Notes under the pieces: model-generated
Database searches by the model: none
What the model was told of the DNA's origin: nothing
Seen by the model: the letters and a program-made list of their open reading frames with translations, nothing else
NCBI GenBank assembly: GCA_004123355.1
Contig: SCHM01000004.1
Coordinates: 3,070,316 to 3,134,315, forward strand
DNA length: 64,000 nucleotides
Direction of reading: 5' to 3'
Source: Amphirosellinia nigrospora
Lineage: Eukaryota > Ascomycota > Sordariomycetes > Xylariales > Xylariaceae
Shown: in pieces, positions 11,475 through 23,705 of the stretch
Numbering within the stretch: position 1 is the stretch's first letter
Layout: each line of letters starts with the position of its first letter
Position numbers and translations under genes: made by a program

Positions 11475-12769
11475 TCATCGAGAGTCTGTTCGAGGGGATA
11501 GTTGATGAAGCTTGTCGACGATCGGTTGAAGGAACATAGGGTTTAGATGCAGCTGACTAATATCCCACACCATGACCCCAGCGAAGCTAGGGAACGACTG
11601 TGCCGTGTCGATGTAGTCGGCAGCAATCACATCACCGTCTATATACGATGCTCTATTCGCCGGGCTGATAGCAGAAGGCGAACCAGGGACCCCCATGAAG
11701 ATTCTCGCGCCGCTCTTGGTCGCCCACTCCGAGTCCCAGGTTCTCATACTCGTCTTAAACCCGGCGGGGGTTCGCAAATCGCAGGCCGCGTTGTTATAGA
11801 ACTGGATGAAAACGATATCTACCACCCTGACCAGGTCTCCTTGTAGAACGCGGTCGAGATTCGCGTCGGGGAATGGACACTGCGGCGCCGCAGACAGCCA
11901 GAGTTTCTTACCTCCCCTCTGAACTTCCATGTCGATGAGATCCCGTAACTCCTGGGCGAACAAATGTACGTTGCGGTAAGGGACTTCGAAATCTAGGTCG
12001 AAGCCATCGACGCTCGCCAATTCAAATGGTCGTTTCGACGGCTGTATGTTTGACGAAACCGGCCCGAAGGCTTCCCAAATTCTATTCGCGGCATCTAGTG
12101 CTTCCATCTCACTCTCGAAAGACCAGCTGTAATCAGTAACAGCACCTCCGAGCGATAAAAGTATGGTCTCTATTCCAACTCAGGGGTTAGAAATTGCGCG
12201 TTATAGTGTATATGACTTCAACTTTCCTAGAAGGGAATAGGTAAATCAAGGATACGTACTGTTGTATTCGCTCTGGCACTGAATGATCTCTTGTCTACCC
12301 AATGTTAGATACCACTATTATGGCCAATCTAAACGTGATTTGAGTTCTTACTGTAGGGGTCTCCGCGAACTAGCGAAGTTAAGTCCCGTAAATAAATGCG
12401 TTGCGTTCGTTAGGAAAGCCAGAAGTATAATCTAAATCGAAGCTGAGTAGCCGGACATGGGTGTATAATCGAATAAGCGCTTACATCAATATCTGGCTCG
12501 TCTGAGAGACATTGCGTTAGTATCATAGGTAAAGCTAGCAGTCGACCAACTTACTTCGACACACCTCGATCAATGTCTTTTGGGTGTTCGTGCCGCCCGC
12601 AGAATTCTGACCTTGTCACCGTGAGCTTTCAGGTACCAATACATTGACGGATAGGATAGCTAGCTATACCCCAATAGACCGCAACGTTATTAGAAGCGGT
12701 CGCATTGTAGGCTGCGCTTACGAAACTGGTGGCCAGCAACCAGAAGGGGAAAATGAGAATCGCCCTCAT
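11475..12769 (-). CDS. GH18 class III-type endochitinase, secreted
   Basis: Six exons on the minus strand join in phase without any frame damage: 12769-12670, 12611-12555, 12501-12485, 12431-12352, 12294-12260 and 12169-11475. The product is 327 residues. It begins with a signal peptide (FPFWLLATSFVSA), then the class III start (NVAVYWG, QNSAGGTNTQKTL). KTILLSLGG and the GH18 active-site motif DGFDLDFE at residues 151-158 follow, with Glu158 as the proton donor. FIQFYNN and FAGVMVWDISQ complete the barrel. The enzyme hydrolyses beta-1,4-linked N-acetylglucosamine in chitin, for wall remodelling or mycoparasitism. No chitin-binding module or GPI signal is visible. Exon 3 is only 17 nt long. 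I saw no frame lesion, in contrast to many neighbours. Confidence 0.9.
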
Positions 12770-13184
12770 CTCAGTTATCTCTGGAGGTAATATTTTGGGG
12801 AGTGATGAACGACGCCCCATGAAACCCTTGAGTTTTGGTGTTTTAAGTATCAATCTCGTGGGATGTGTCGTTACTTTTCTAGGTCTTCTGGCGCCCTCCC
12901 GTTGGTTTAAGTTTAGTCGCAATCGTCTGCGAGCCAACAAATAAATTGCTGGTCAGTCGGCCTGAGTACAACCCAGTCGAGTTGGAGGCTACCAGAAACT
13001 CGTCGCACTTGAAAGCATTAGAGTTGATAGTGAATCATTTATCCCTACCTTCTTCCCGGACTTAGGCGCAAACCCATGCCACACTTCTACTTTTCCCGTA
13101 TCAGACAACCCTGAACATCCGTTGAACTCGAGCTCATGATCCTGCGATAACGAAGAGAGGGATTTAAATAAGTTGAGCTATATC
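12770..13184. other. Spacer between the chitinase and esterase genes
   Basis: The chitinase promoter and the 3' end of the CE5 gene meet here. No gene or repeat is supported. Confidence 0.4.
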
Positions 13185-14077
13185 CTAAACTAATCTACAA
13201 AATAAGATAAGAGCCAGTGAGGTTATCATAGCCCATACGCCGTCTTGCCCGAGCCTCGAAGCGCCGCTAATGGATTTCCCAACAGCACCCAGCTTCTGCG
13301 TAACGAAGGCCAGCGCATCCTGGCCGTATACTTGCCCATACCCCTGATGGGTTGCGCTACTATTCCCCTTAGCGCAAAACGGATCAGCTTCATCGCAATA
13401 GGACCGCGTTAAAGTTGCGAAAGCTGGGCATTGATACCCAGAGGGACGAGCAGCAAACTGTACCCATCAAGTTAGCTTAGTACTTTGCAGGTGTTCGACG
13501 GTGCCTACGTACGCCTCCCACGGTCGCGTTGCCAATATCTCCCACCCTTCCAGGTACGTGACGTGGATTACCCATCAGGATGATTGCTGCCACCATTCTA
13601 CCAACTCCCACCGACACGCTTTCTCTAGTCGTGTTCAGTGAGAAGCCATCCGGACCGCCACAGAAAGCATCATCAATGATTTGTGCGCCCTTATCTTTCG
13701 CATTAGCGATATTTCTGTAAGGCTTATCCTATGCGACGAGGACTGACCTGCGAATATCCGACCATGATCAAGGTTGTATTTGGGCATTTTTGAAAGTAGA
13801 AGTTGGTTTGGGCTGCCACCGCACGAACTCCTGCCGCGACGCTCGCCCCATACATGTTGCCTCCCGCAGCAGGATAGATTATGGACTCGGCCGACGCAGC
13901 GGGGTACGATCGCTGGATGAGGCTAACAACAGTGCCCGCTGTACCAAAGCCCGGCGGTGCTGTTGTCTCGCGAGCGCCAAAGATGCGCAGGCTAGAGCAA
14001 CTTTCACGCCGGCCAAGATCAATCGTGGCCGTCACCGTGTTCGCAACTAGTAACAGAAGCAAAGAAAGATGCCTCAT
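13185..14077 (-). CDS. CE5 cutinase/acetylxylan esterase, probably GPI-anchored
   Basis: Three exons on the minus strand (14077-13748, 13689-13513, 13457-13185) give an intact 259-residue protein. A signal peptide (LSLLLLLVANTVTA) leads into the CE5 alpha/beta-hydrolase. The nucleophile elbow is GYSQG with Ser109, split exactly by intron 1. The catalytic Asp is Asp194 in CDEADPFC, and the His is His206 in THQGY. All three catalytic residues and the flanking cysteines are present. After the fold comes a small-residue stretch (GKSISGAS) and a hydrophobic C-terminus (MITSLALILF), the layout of a GPI-attachment signal. The enzyme should cleave esters in plant cutin or acetylated xylan at the fungal surface. 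The sequence does not decide between the two substrates. Confidence 0.88.
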
Positions 14078-15232
14078 CGTGACTCTCCTATGTATGAATT
14101 TGAGTAATGAAGAGCTAGGATTTTAGACTTGCCATTGCCTTCATTTTAAAGCCATACTGTTCACCTTCTTCGATGAGGTGGCTCTGGGGATCTAAGGGTT
14201 CTGGTCTTCCGATGGCAATCATCACGGCAAATAACCTCATGCTATGGGGATCATACTATGTTTGGTGTAGCTCTTGAGACGTGAAACTCATGATTCGCGA
14301 CGAGTCCTTTGCTCATCACTTTACGTTAATGTGCCCTTTTTAAAATCAAGAGCACGAGACCCGGGAGATTAGAGATGGCATAGAATAGGCTCTTACCACC
14401 TACTAGCATTAGACCAGCATATACAACGTAGTCTCAATCGCATCTCCAAGTTGAGGCCATTCGATGGAAATTGTACGACGATCGTTCGCAGATCACCAGG
14501 AACCCGTCTGAAACGCGTGGACATCACCCGCCAGGCCAAGATGAATACACAAAATGATCCGGCATAACCTTTAGATGCTTGATCATCGGGAGATCGCTTC
14601 TAAATTCGAAAGCAAGTGCCTTCGGTACTTTTCGGTTCCAGGACACAGAAGGCAAGCGGCAACCAGGCGTTTCAACGTCGTTAGTGCTCAATTGAGCTAT
14701 TGCTCACGAAATTCCGATTTAATTCCCATAAAAATCGAATGCTCTTCATAAGAACATGATATAGGCAAGGCAATTTCGAAGGGTCGTGTCAAGTACGTGG
14801 TAGATGAGAAAGGTTGGAAGACAAGCTGGTAGGCTCGAGAAAGGTTAAGAGATGTTTGGCTAGGTGGCCCGTGCCGACTCCGCACGTACTTGTGGATTTG
14901 GTGACCCCGGTCTACGGCGAATTGCAACGGTAGTCTTGTCTACTTAATGGCTTATTAACTCCTTGTTTACGTTTTGTATAAAATTAAAAGTATTATCTTA
15001 TATTCCTAAATGTTTGTTATAAGTAGGATTTTTTTTTTTGTATTAACAAATTATTGTAAAAAAATATAAAGATAGGTAGCTTGCGAAGCCGGCCAAATAG
15101 GTGTGGGTAATAAATGATGTACCTTTGTTGGCAGGGGTGGATACACTACACCAGAATCAGTGTAGCTTTTCTACAACACAATGCCTACCAGTACCTAGCC
15201 GAATAGTATCGAGCGCGATCATCACCGTTAAA
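14078..15232. other. Divergent promoter region with an AT-rich block
   Basis: This lies between the CE5 gene (minus) and the DUF1308 gene (plus). Roughly 14940-15075 is strikingly AT-rich, including a run of T and TATTAACAAATTATTG-like sequence. I see no terminal repeats that would make it a mobile element. No coding sequence is supported. Confidence 0.45.
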
Positions 15233-17030
15233 ATGACTACAGACACCGTCCATGGTAGCAATTCCGGCCATGGTGAATCCACGCCTCCAATAGGGCCAGA
15301 CACTGGAGATGTGCTGCTCCGAGCCAACAAGTTACAAGCCGAGGTTGAGCAGTTCGCAGAGCATGTCGCCGACGTCTACGGAGGCTATTTTCAAGAATTC
15401 CCACGGCACATGCACGTGTCCTTCTACCACGATGTGCTCTCGGAGGTTGAAGTTTTCAAAAAGGATATTGGCTCCGAAGACCCCCTCGCTGCCCACCGCA
15501 TCTCCTCCTCCAACTTCCCTTACCTTCACGCTGTGTGGGATACCGCCAAGAGCTCCAAAAATATCGTCAAGCTAAGACACCCGGTTTTCAGCGGCCCGTT
15601 TAAGCACCGCATCCCGGCCCCTGGCATCCGGATCAGAGATATCATGAGCCAGGGCGGATCCGAGCCCAAGCGAAACCAAAATGGTCGCTCGACGCGCATC
15701 GATATTATCTGCGATGGAGGGCTGACTTGGTACAAGGTCTCGACCATCACGAATAGGAGACTGCTGTTTGATATAGCAAAAGAAGCGCTGTACTGCGGGG
15801 ACAGCGATGACAGCGAGTTGACCAATGGCGCTACTCAGGATTTTTTAGATGTCCCCTTAGCGAAGTTAGCCCGGACTTTGAAGACGATAGCTGAAGGCCA
15901 TCAAATTCGGAATACTAGTCCCACTCCTGGTCTTGTCTTGCCGCGGATATTCGAAGGAGAACATGCCGAAATCGATGAATTAATCAAGTTCTGTCGAGAC
16001 ATGGGCGTGAAGGTTATTTGTGGCCATGCAACGCTGCCCCCGCCGTCCTTGTCTAAAGACTTGCTTCACGAAATGGTACCAAGTCCTCGGAGGAGCATCA
16101 CCGCAGAACTCAACATCGACACTTCAGTGCTCGTGGCTCTCACGTCGGACATCTCTCATTTTCAAGTCACAAAACAAACTTGGTTTGGCCAGTCCCAAAA
16201 AGATCACATAGATCTAGAACTTGACGATCCACTCACACCCAAGCTTTGCTCACTATTCAACAACCATACACTGGTTTGCACGAGGGAGGCAGCGAGGTCT
16301 CTCGCCCGCATTGTGCACACTATGGGAACTGCCTCGGAGAATACCCGGGCTTATCTTCTTCTTACCCCTGACGAGTCGTTGACCCGCGAGCAAAGGATTG
16401 ACAAGCTCCGCGCTTTGTCAATCCATGGCGACAGTATCCTATCACACTTGCAGCTCCCAATTCGTGTTGTTGGTCCCAAGACAGATTCGAGCGAAGACAA
16501 CAGTCAGGGCCATCTTGATGCTACTATCCAGGAAGCAATCGGAATCTTGGCACAACCAGGGAGATCCGTCTTCTATACCGGATGGGCCAACGGACTCACT
16601 ACGGTGACGTGCAATGCTTGTACGGTTTTTTTATATTTTTACTGGAACCTACTACTCAATGAAGACACATTTCGCTTCCCACTTTGTCATACATGTGTAT
16701 ACATGTTCTGTTCTATTCTAGACATTTTAAGGTTATGACGCTTACTAACATGCTACGACAGTGGCAGTTAAGCAGATAGAAAAGCGACTAGAAGAGTTTC
16801 CAAGCCTGGACGCGTCACAATGGCCATCGATTTGGGCATTTTCGTCTTCTCGCCCCCTTATCGGCGTGCCTAAGAAAAGCAACGAAGAGCGCATGCGCAG
16901 ACATATCGGTGACTGCGTTCGCGCCTGCATTTGTGTCTCGAAGAGTTTCACGGCAGTTAAAACATCCGTATTCCATTCTAAGCACTCTATCTACGGCCTG
17001 ACGATGAGTTGTCGCCAATCTAAACTGTAA
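15233..17030 (+). CDS. DUF1308 (UPF0415) family protein
   Basis: Two exons fit, 15233-16619 and 16762-17030, with phases that agree, giving about 551 residues. The ATG at 15233 is preferred over upstream in-frame codons because the conserved protein begins just after it. The C-terminal half carries the DUF1308 signature: the PIN-like start ELNIDTSVLVALTSDISH, then NHTLVCTREAARSLARI, and a distal VFYTGWANGLTT segment that continues across the intron. The N-terminal part is helical. DUF1308 proteins (human C7orf25 relatives) have no firmly established biochemistry. The Asp-containing beginning of the domain resembles a PIN nuclease fold, which is inference only. The frame is intact. The gene ends 80 bases from the convergent AAA ATPase gene. 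Confidence 0.8.
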
Positions 17031-17110
17031 GGATGCAAACCAAGTTTCTCTACATACCATTCAAGATTCTGCCCACACTTCCGCCAAACTTTGTGTGCTT
17101 CTTAGTACCC

Positions 17111-19277
17111 TTACCCCTCCAGACTTTCATCGAACGTCTGTCGGACTTCAAGTACAGTCTCCAGATGCTCAAGAGCAAGCGGCCGCCCCTCGAACCGCGC
17201 CATTGTGCACGCTGTATTAACAGCATTGGCGATTTCTCGGCCGTTGAGCTCAGCAATAACCAGTTGATTGACAATCTCATTGGCTTTGATGGCCGATTGA
17301 TCCGCAGGCACGTTGCTGAGATAGCGCAGCCAGATCTGGCGGCGTACGTCCGGTCCAGGAGGGGTGTATCCCAGCGCGAGATGAATGCGCGATTTCATCG
17401 CCTTGTCAAACGAGTTCACTCGGTTTGTCGTTAGGAAGACGATACCGCTGAAATACTCAAGCTCCTTGAGAAACGCTATAACGAGGCGTTAATATTGGCT
17501 TACAATCTCGGAACATGCCGGAAAGCGTAGAACGTAGGGGAAGAGGCCGTATAACCAAAAGGCAAAGAGAAAGGGTCCGAACTCACTTGCAACAAGAGCA
17601 TTTCGGTCGGAACTATTATCCGTCCGTGCCTCTAAGAAAACATCCGCCTCGTCAAGCAATACGACTGCTTGCCAAATAGTGGCATACTGAAGAACTTTCT
17701 TGAGCTCCTTCTCAAAAGCCTGTGAGCCAGACAGTATACTGTGAAATCGCTAGGTTAGTATAAAGGGCGGAGTTAAGATGTATCGAAACTTGCCTAGACG
17801 TCTGATTGAGTTCTCCGATCGAAGTAGCAACTAGTGCTTTCTTAGAGGCTTCGGCAGCCACCTCTGCAGTTAGAGTCTTTCCCGAACCCGGAGTTCCATG
17901 TAACAAGACGACGAGTCCCTTGCCCTTCTGCAATGTCTGGTCTCTGGGGTTATCAGAATACTGGTGGGATGTAACGAGAGATCGAAGAAGCCGTTTCTCC
18001 TTCTCAGGCAAAACAGGGAATCCCAGGTATTGGGTATCCAGCCCGCGTCATGGATGTTTTCCACGAGAAGATGAACCCATTTCTTCAAGCTGAGAGAATA
18101 CCCCAATGTATAAGGCGGCACAGCCAGGGCTTTGGATCAGCGAGCTTGACCTTGAGATGGCTCATCCGCTGCTCCTCTCCAAATGTCTTGCGGTCTAGGA
18201 CGACACGTCCCGTCTCAGTATATGGGAGCCAGACCCACGAAATTTACAATTAGACGGTCATAGTAGTCGAATGGTGGTGCTTGAGCCACTCAGCATCGCC
18301 CTGTACCTACACGTCGACCTATCCTTCAAAGACAGGAAGTTCTCTCCTCTGGCCTTCAGGCGGCGTTCGAGTGAATCACCAAGCGACACAAACTTGCGCG
18401 GGTATATGGTCAACCCTGTTATGGTCACAGGTTCTCTTGTGGGAAGGCAGTCCTCTGCCATAGCTTTACAACGTTTACTGCATCGCCTATGATGGTACCG
18501 TTGCTATAGGCCAATTCAAAGTTAGCATTTCGACGTCCAAACCGAAAATCAATTCGCTCATAAGGGGTTCGAGCGCATGCATAAACATACGGCATATGGC
18601 ATAGGAATCTTTTGTGCCAAATTGGGGATAAACGACTGAAAAATACATACTGATCTGTGTATACGGCATGAATTTCCAAATAAGAGCCGTCGTCTGGATG
18701 CTCTTCGTATACTGCCTTTTGGCAAACAAGAAGCCATGGTTCACCCATGAATTCCCGATATAAGACGTCTCCGGGTCGATAGATGATCCAGGCGTTCTTG
18801 AAGGCGATCTGGCCCTTTTGAATCATCTTCAATGCGTTCTCGCGATCGGATTTGAGCTCATGCTCCATGAAGTCAAACAGAAGGTCCATGTGCTTACGCT
18901 CATTCGTGTGAGGCAGGCTTGGCGATACTGGTTCAACTCATCCCAATAGTGGACCAACATGCCGAAGGCCCATGAAGAGTAAGGGACGAGGTGAAATCGG
19001 AGGGCACAGGATCGTAAGAACGAATGACGTCGCGGAAAGCCTTGAGGATGTGTAGGGAATTGACCGTCAGCGTTGTCTTCTTGGGCTTTCCTTGTTCGAA
19101 AGTCCTCTTGATAATCAAGGCATAGCTGCTGTCGTCGCCCTTGCTCTGTTCAGCGAAGGGCTCGAGGACATGTTCAGATTTGGGAACACCATTCTGGATG
19201 GTCTCGTGGTATGCTTTAAACTCGCATTTAATGCCAACGGATGACGCTGAGCCGTTGGTCAAGTTTGCCTGAACCAT
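17111..19277 (-). CDS. AAA ATPase with N-terminal DUF7025-type region; frame heavily interrupted
   Basis: The minus-strand locus starts at 19277. The order is an N-terminal region with WDELNQY and AWIIYRPGDVLY, a middle part with LTIYPRKF and NFVGLAPIY, and then the AAA core. Walker A is HGTPGSGKT (near 17900). Walker B is VLLDEADVFLEAR (near 17640-17680). A sensor segment (FLTTNRV) and a lid with ELNGREIANAVN follow, ending at 17111. Members of this filamentous-fungal group are uncharacterised; ATP-driven remodelling is inferred. The locus has several introns, for example around 18470-18640 and 17740-17800. At least seven apparent one-base losses were located near 18968, 18909, 18299, 18266, 18216, 18130 and 18020. 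That is the second densest cluster in the window, so real decay cannot be excluded, although both Walker motifs are perfect. Confidence 0.75.
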
Positions 19278-20941
19278 GGTGAAAGAAGTGAATGATCTGC
19301 TGAGGATGTATTGAGAGAAGAAGCTTGTTGTGCAACCGTCATCTTAGGAGCACAAGGAGAGTCGGGTGGCCATATTTATATTCAATTGAGTAGGACATAC
19401 TTGATTACAGAATCGGGATCCTGTCAGATATTGAGTGTATTGTATTGCCGTATGTGTATCGCTGGCGAAGCTGCTAGTTCGTCATGCATGCATGTCTGTC
19501 TGTATCCTTGGCGAGGACGAAGAGCGCGGCCTGCATAACCCCCTGTACAGGCTGCAGACAGACCACCCCAAATACCGGGAGTACCAATGGCACATGGAAA
19601 GGGACCCCGGCACGCGCTAGCTATAAAGGTGATGATACAGCATACAGATTCTCAACATCTACATTTTTAGAAGCTTTGCTCCACTCAAACGATATCGCGA
19701 ACAGTTGGAGATGTAATCATAGCCACATTACGTGCATTTACGGGTACAAGCGAATCTCTTGAAAGCTTAGACTTGGTAGCAAGAACGGCAAGACACGAAT
19801 TACTACATATCAGAGTTACTAGTCACAACGCAGCTGCAAGTGGGAGGCGAAGTTGGAGGAAAAGGGCTGTGACGTCTAGGACTTGGGAGAGGCAACATAT
19901 ATTTCCCCACCCAGAGCAACCTGTCCGCGGCATCACAAATGATCATTGATTCTCACTACCTACCTCACCTAGACCACGTCAGGACATGAACACTGCAGGA
20001 GGTGCGGATCTGCTCACCCGCTAATCAATTATGGGCCGTTGCGGCAACTGTAGAGAACTTTGATTCCCAACGTGACTGACTAAGAAACCATCTCATTCGC
20101 CAGAGGGGCGAGGTGAGATGTTAGGCAGACAGATATCTGGTATGAGGTTAAACTCCGAGCCTCTAGCAGGAGCTCAAGGCGGCGGAACCCCCATGCACAC
20201 CCATACCCATACCCATACCCATGCCTATACCCTTGCCCCTTGCCCCAAGACCCATAAGATCGATCGTCAGATGTGGATCAATTTATCCAATAACAACGGC
20301 CGTGTCTGGGGCAAGTAGTGGGGATATGCTGCCAAGACCTCTACCAACATTCCAAGGTGCCGCACGACTACCTCGAGTGTTAGTCTAAAAGGCAGAATCA
20401 TTGCACTTCGTTGGCAGATGCTTGATAATCCCCGTTCGGTGAGCAGATCAGGGGTTCATAAATTCGATAAGCCTTGCGACCAATGGCAATAAGTGTGGAC
20501 GGTGTGTGAGTGTGGATGTTGCTTGCTATTCCTCCTGTGTAAGTGAGGCTCAGCACAAGCAGCAGCTGTTGAGGGTGTATCTAACAGGCTAAGGAGACTC
20601 CATTGAATGTTCTCTATCGTAAGCCTAAGACTCATTGTCGTAGAAATGCCTGAGATCTAGGCTAGCCTTCTATCATGATCAGCGGCACACGCAATAATTC
20701 AGTCGTGTTACAAAGCATGGAGGTGGCACGGTTGGAAAGTTCTAGCTGATCGCTATAGATGACGCTGTTCGAGCGCTGCCAAGTTGGCTCTTAAGCTCTG
20801 TGTAATGTAGAGTAGTTTCATAAGAAATATTCTAACGGTGATGTAAAGTCATGGTCGTACCGGACTCTCAGGACCATATTCTCACTAGCTGTGTATATGA
20901 CAATAAAGAGGAAGGCATCTCCTTCCTAGTCAAGTGCGCAT
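19278..20941. other. Long intergenic spacer
   Basis: This contains the AAA gene promoter and the 3' side of the hydroxynaphthalene reductase gene. The only structure I can support is the CCCATA microsatellite at 20199-20231. No conserved coding sequence was seen in any frame. Confidence 0.45.
20199..20231. repeat. Hexanucleotide microsatellite (CCCATA)n
   Basis: About five near-perfect copies of the unit CCCATA lie in tandem, the last ones degenerating to CCTATA-like units. It superficially resembles a telomere unit but is not TTAGGG, so it is an interstitial microsatellite. Confidence 0.75.
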
Positions 20942-22036
20942 TTACATCATAGCATGCCCGTCGATACCGAGGACCTTGCCATTCATCCATCCACCGTCCT
21001 GAGAGGCGAGGAAGCACACGACACGAGCAATGTCGATCGGGAGCCGACGCGGTGTAGAGGCGACCATGTGCATGCATACTAACATCGAATTAGCAAACTT
21101 ATATTTCTCCATATCAAGGCAGACGGAATTGTATTTCACTTACCTCGTCAACTTCCTCGTCTGATAGATTCGCCCCGTTAGGGATATACTCTCGACAGAC
21201 TTTATGATACATGTCAGTCTTGATACCGCCAGGAGCGATGCCATTGACCGTGATCTTCTTGTCACCGAAGTCGATGGCCATGCAGCGGACAAAGGTCTCG
21301 ATGGCACCCTTGGAGCCCGAGTAGACGGAGTGCGCGGGACGCCCTTAGCCTGGCCCGTAATGGATCCCATGAGGATGAGGCGGCCGCCGACCTCGAGATG
21401 CTTGTAGGCCTCGCGGGCAACGAAGAACTGGCCGCGGTGTTGGTGGCGAAGACACGGTCGAACTCCTCCTCGGTCACATCCTTGACGTGGCCGAAGGAGA
21501 CGACGCCGCTGTTCGAGCACACGATGTCTAGCTTGCCGAAGATCTTGACGGCCTCGTCGAACATGGCAATAATCTCGGGCACCTTGGACACATTGGCGCG
21601 AATCGACGCCGCGTCTGTGCCGTTCTTCTTGATCTGGTTCACCGTTTCCTCGGCCGACTCCTTACTATTCGCGTAGTTGACAATCACCTTGGCACCGCGG
21701 CGCCCGAGCTCCAGGGCCATCTCTCGGCCAATACCGCGACCTAACAAGGCATGTATGTTAGTGGGGGTGGTGTTCGGTGCCCTTTTCGGAGTTTGGCTGT
21801 TTTAGACAACACGCCAGGGCTTGATTGGTTGAACCCCTGGCAACCGAGACACGGACGTGGAGTTGGGGTTGGTGGTGCAACCACACCTGCATCAAGCGCG
21901 CCAAAGATCGATATAGACAATGACAGATGATTGATCACGTACCAGCACCAGTTACAAGAGCGACCTTCCCTTCAAGAGAGGCGGAAGCGAGGCCTAGAGG
22001 GGGAATGGTATCATGCTTCGTGATAGTTCCAGGCAT
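20942..22036 (-). CDS. Tri/tetrahydroxynaphthalene reductase (DHN-melanin type SDR)
   Basis: Three exons on the minus strand fit: 22036-21943, 21740-21144 and 21078-20942. The protein has [13 protein letters not shown], then [20 protein letters not shown] with the TGxxxGxG cofactor motif. [27 protein letters not shown] and the catalytic YSGSKG follow. The C-terminus is [12 protein letters not shown]. The match to fungal naphthol reductases is close along the whole length. These enzymes use NADPH to reduce 1,3,6,8-tetra- or 1,3,8-trihydroxynaphthalene to scytalone or vermelone in DHN melanin synthesis. In Magnaporthe the two paralogues differ at the C-terminal residue (Met versus Ile), so the final Met here hints at the trihydroxy enzyme. 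No polyketide synthase or scytalone dehydratase is in the window. Three apparent one-base losses lie near 21435, 21332 and 21045. Confidence 0.88.
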
Positions 22037-23705
22037 TTTGACTGTTGATTCGGAATACGTATATGGAGTGACAAAGTAGCGAGGCCGAGGAGTAAGGTTA
22101 TTGATTTCAAGTGTAGGATGAGATAGCGTTATACACAACGGAGGAAACCAAGTTCGGTCTTGAAGGACAGGCTCGCTTGTATATAAATTAACCTATGTGA
22201 GACCTGGTCTTCACGATATCGACGGAATGTTGGAGATATACCGAGCGTCGGACTGTAGGACATACATGTCGGGAAGGCTAACGAGGATTCGTGGCTGAAC
22301 CTGGGTTCATATTGCACCAAAGTTCCGTACCAGTCGGTCGCGAGCTGATCTTTAGGTCCGATGCACACAGCAGATGTAAGTGACCGAAGCTGCGGGCTAG
22401 GAGTCAATGTTACTTCCCCTCATGCAAGCCCAATCTGTTCCAAGGTTCGAGGTATACTACACATAGATCCGTCGCGTAGGACAGGGCCCAGGCCACTGGG
22501 TTCGGGCGTTGTTTCTTTTCGCGAATCAGGCCGGTTCCGAGAGAGACAATAGGAAATCTGTTCGGTTGTTCGAATCTACACCCAGTTCATTAAATGCAGT
22601 GTCTCAGGTATATAGTGCTAGTATAAGAACCCAATCTAGACATCCAAATGAACTCGAGGTACATGATAGAATCTTCCCAGATGTAGTCGGCCTTGTTTCG
22701 GTCATGAAAACCCCCGGACCGACACCATTCACGTTTGTAGGCGAGGAATCTCGCACTACCTGGATGTCCAGCTCGGTTATTATTACGCCTTCGAAGCCGT
22801 AGTCTTGCACCTCAATACATGTCTTGTTTCGTAGATTTGATCGGATACCGGATGGCTGGAGCCGAACAGGTCATAGTAAGTTTGCTTTTCACGGACTATT
22901 AGTTTTCCTCAACATCGTGTCTTAATGGTCCGTATAGTAGTCGAACATTGTCGGCATTGACACACGCCTTACATTAAATAACCACGAGATCATCCATAGG
23001 TATCAATAATTGATATCTTTCAAAGACATCCTAGTCATATAGAATAAATAGCATCTCTTGGCAGTTTCTAGTGCTACTACAGCTGTCGCAGCTAGAAATA
23101 TTTCGTTAATCATGAGAGCGATGACTCTCGGCATGCCATGAAGCGGACGTAGCGGTTCCACGAAGACGGCAGCCAAATATTACTGTCGGCGTCGTGTCAA
23201 GACGGGACGCGAGCCTCTTGGATAGAAAGGCGTGCATTGGGGCCGAGGAGTAGGTTGAGGTGCAGGTAATCTCCAGGATAAGAAACTAGATATGTAAGCC
23301 ACAACGGACTTTTAGCACGGAGCGGATGCGTCAAATGATTAGCCGCGATGGTAAGTAGGAGAAGCGGGGGATCAAAACTGTGCATCAAGTTGCTCCAAGC
23401 ATCACAGGGGCGCCAACTCAGATTTCCTTTTGTAAACCCTACTAAGTAGGTCGCCAATCATTCCAAGAACCTTGTTAGCTATTCGTTTTAGATAAAGTTG
23501 GTGAGCCCCTTACTATTACGATTATATTCAAGGAACATGCTTTAGGGCACCTTTGGAAAGCCGGTACGGTGATCGTATTTCTATATCACTCTCTCTTGAT
23601 TATGGTGCGGTTAAAGCCGACTCTAAATGTTCACCAAGCGGATAAACGACTAAGTCTGAACCGCGATGTGCATCCGAAATTAAATACAAAAAACCTCAGG
23701 TTCCA
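22037..23705. other. Long intergenic spacer
   Basis: This includes the promoter of the hydroxynaphthalene reductase gene. Several frames of 60-100 codons occur on both strands but show no conserved motif. I support no gene here. Confidence 0.4.

Noticed and set aside
14940-15075. AT-rich block as a RIP-damaged transposon relic
   Set aside because: The block is only about 135 bases, has no terminal repeats or coding remnants, and can be ordinary promoter sequence.
20199-20231. Possible internal telomere repeat
   Set aside because: The unit is CCCATA, not CCCTAA. It is short and followed by unique sequence, so it is a plain microsatellite.
23197-23457. 86-codon minus-strand frame with a hydrophobic stretch
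   Set aside because: No signal-peptide layout, no cysteine pattern and no neighbours to support it.
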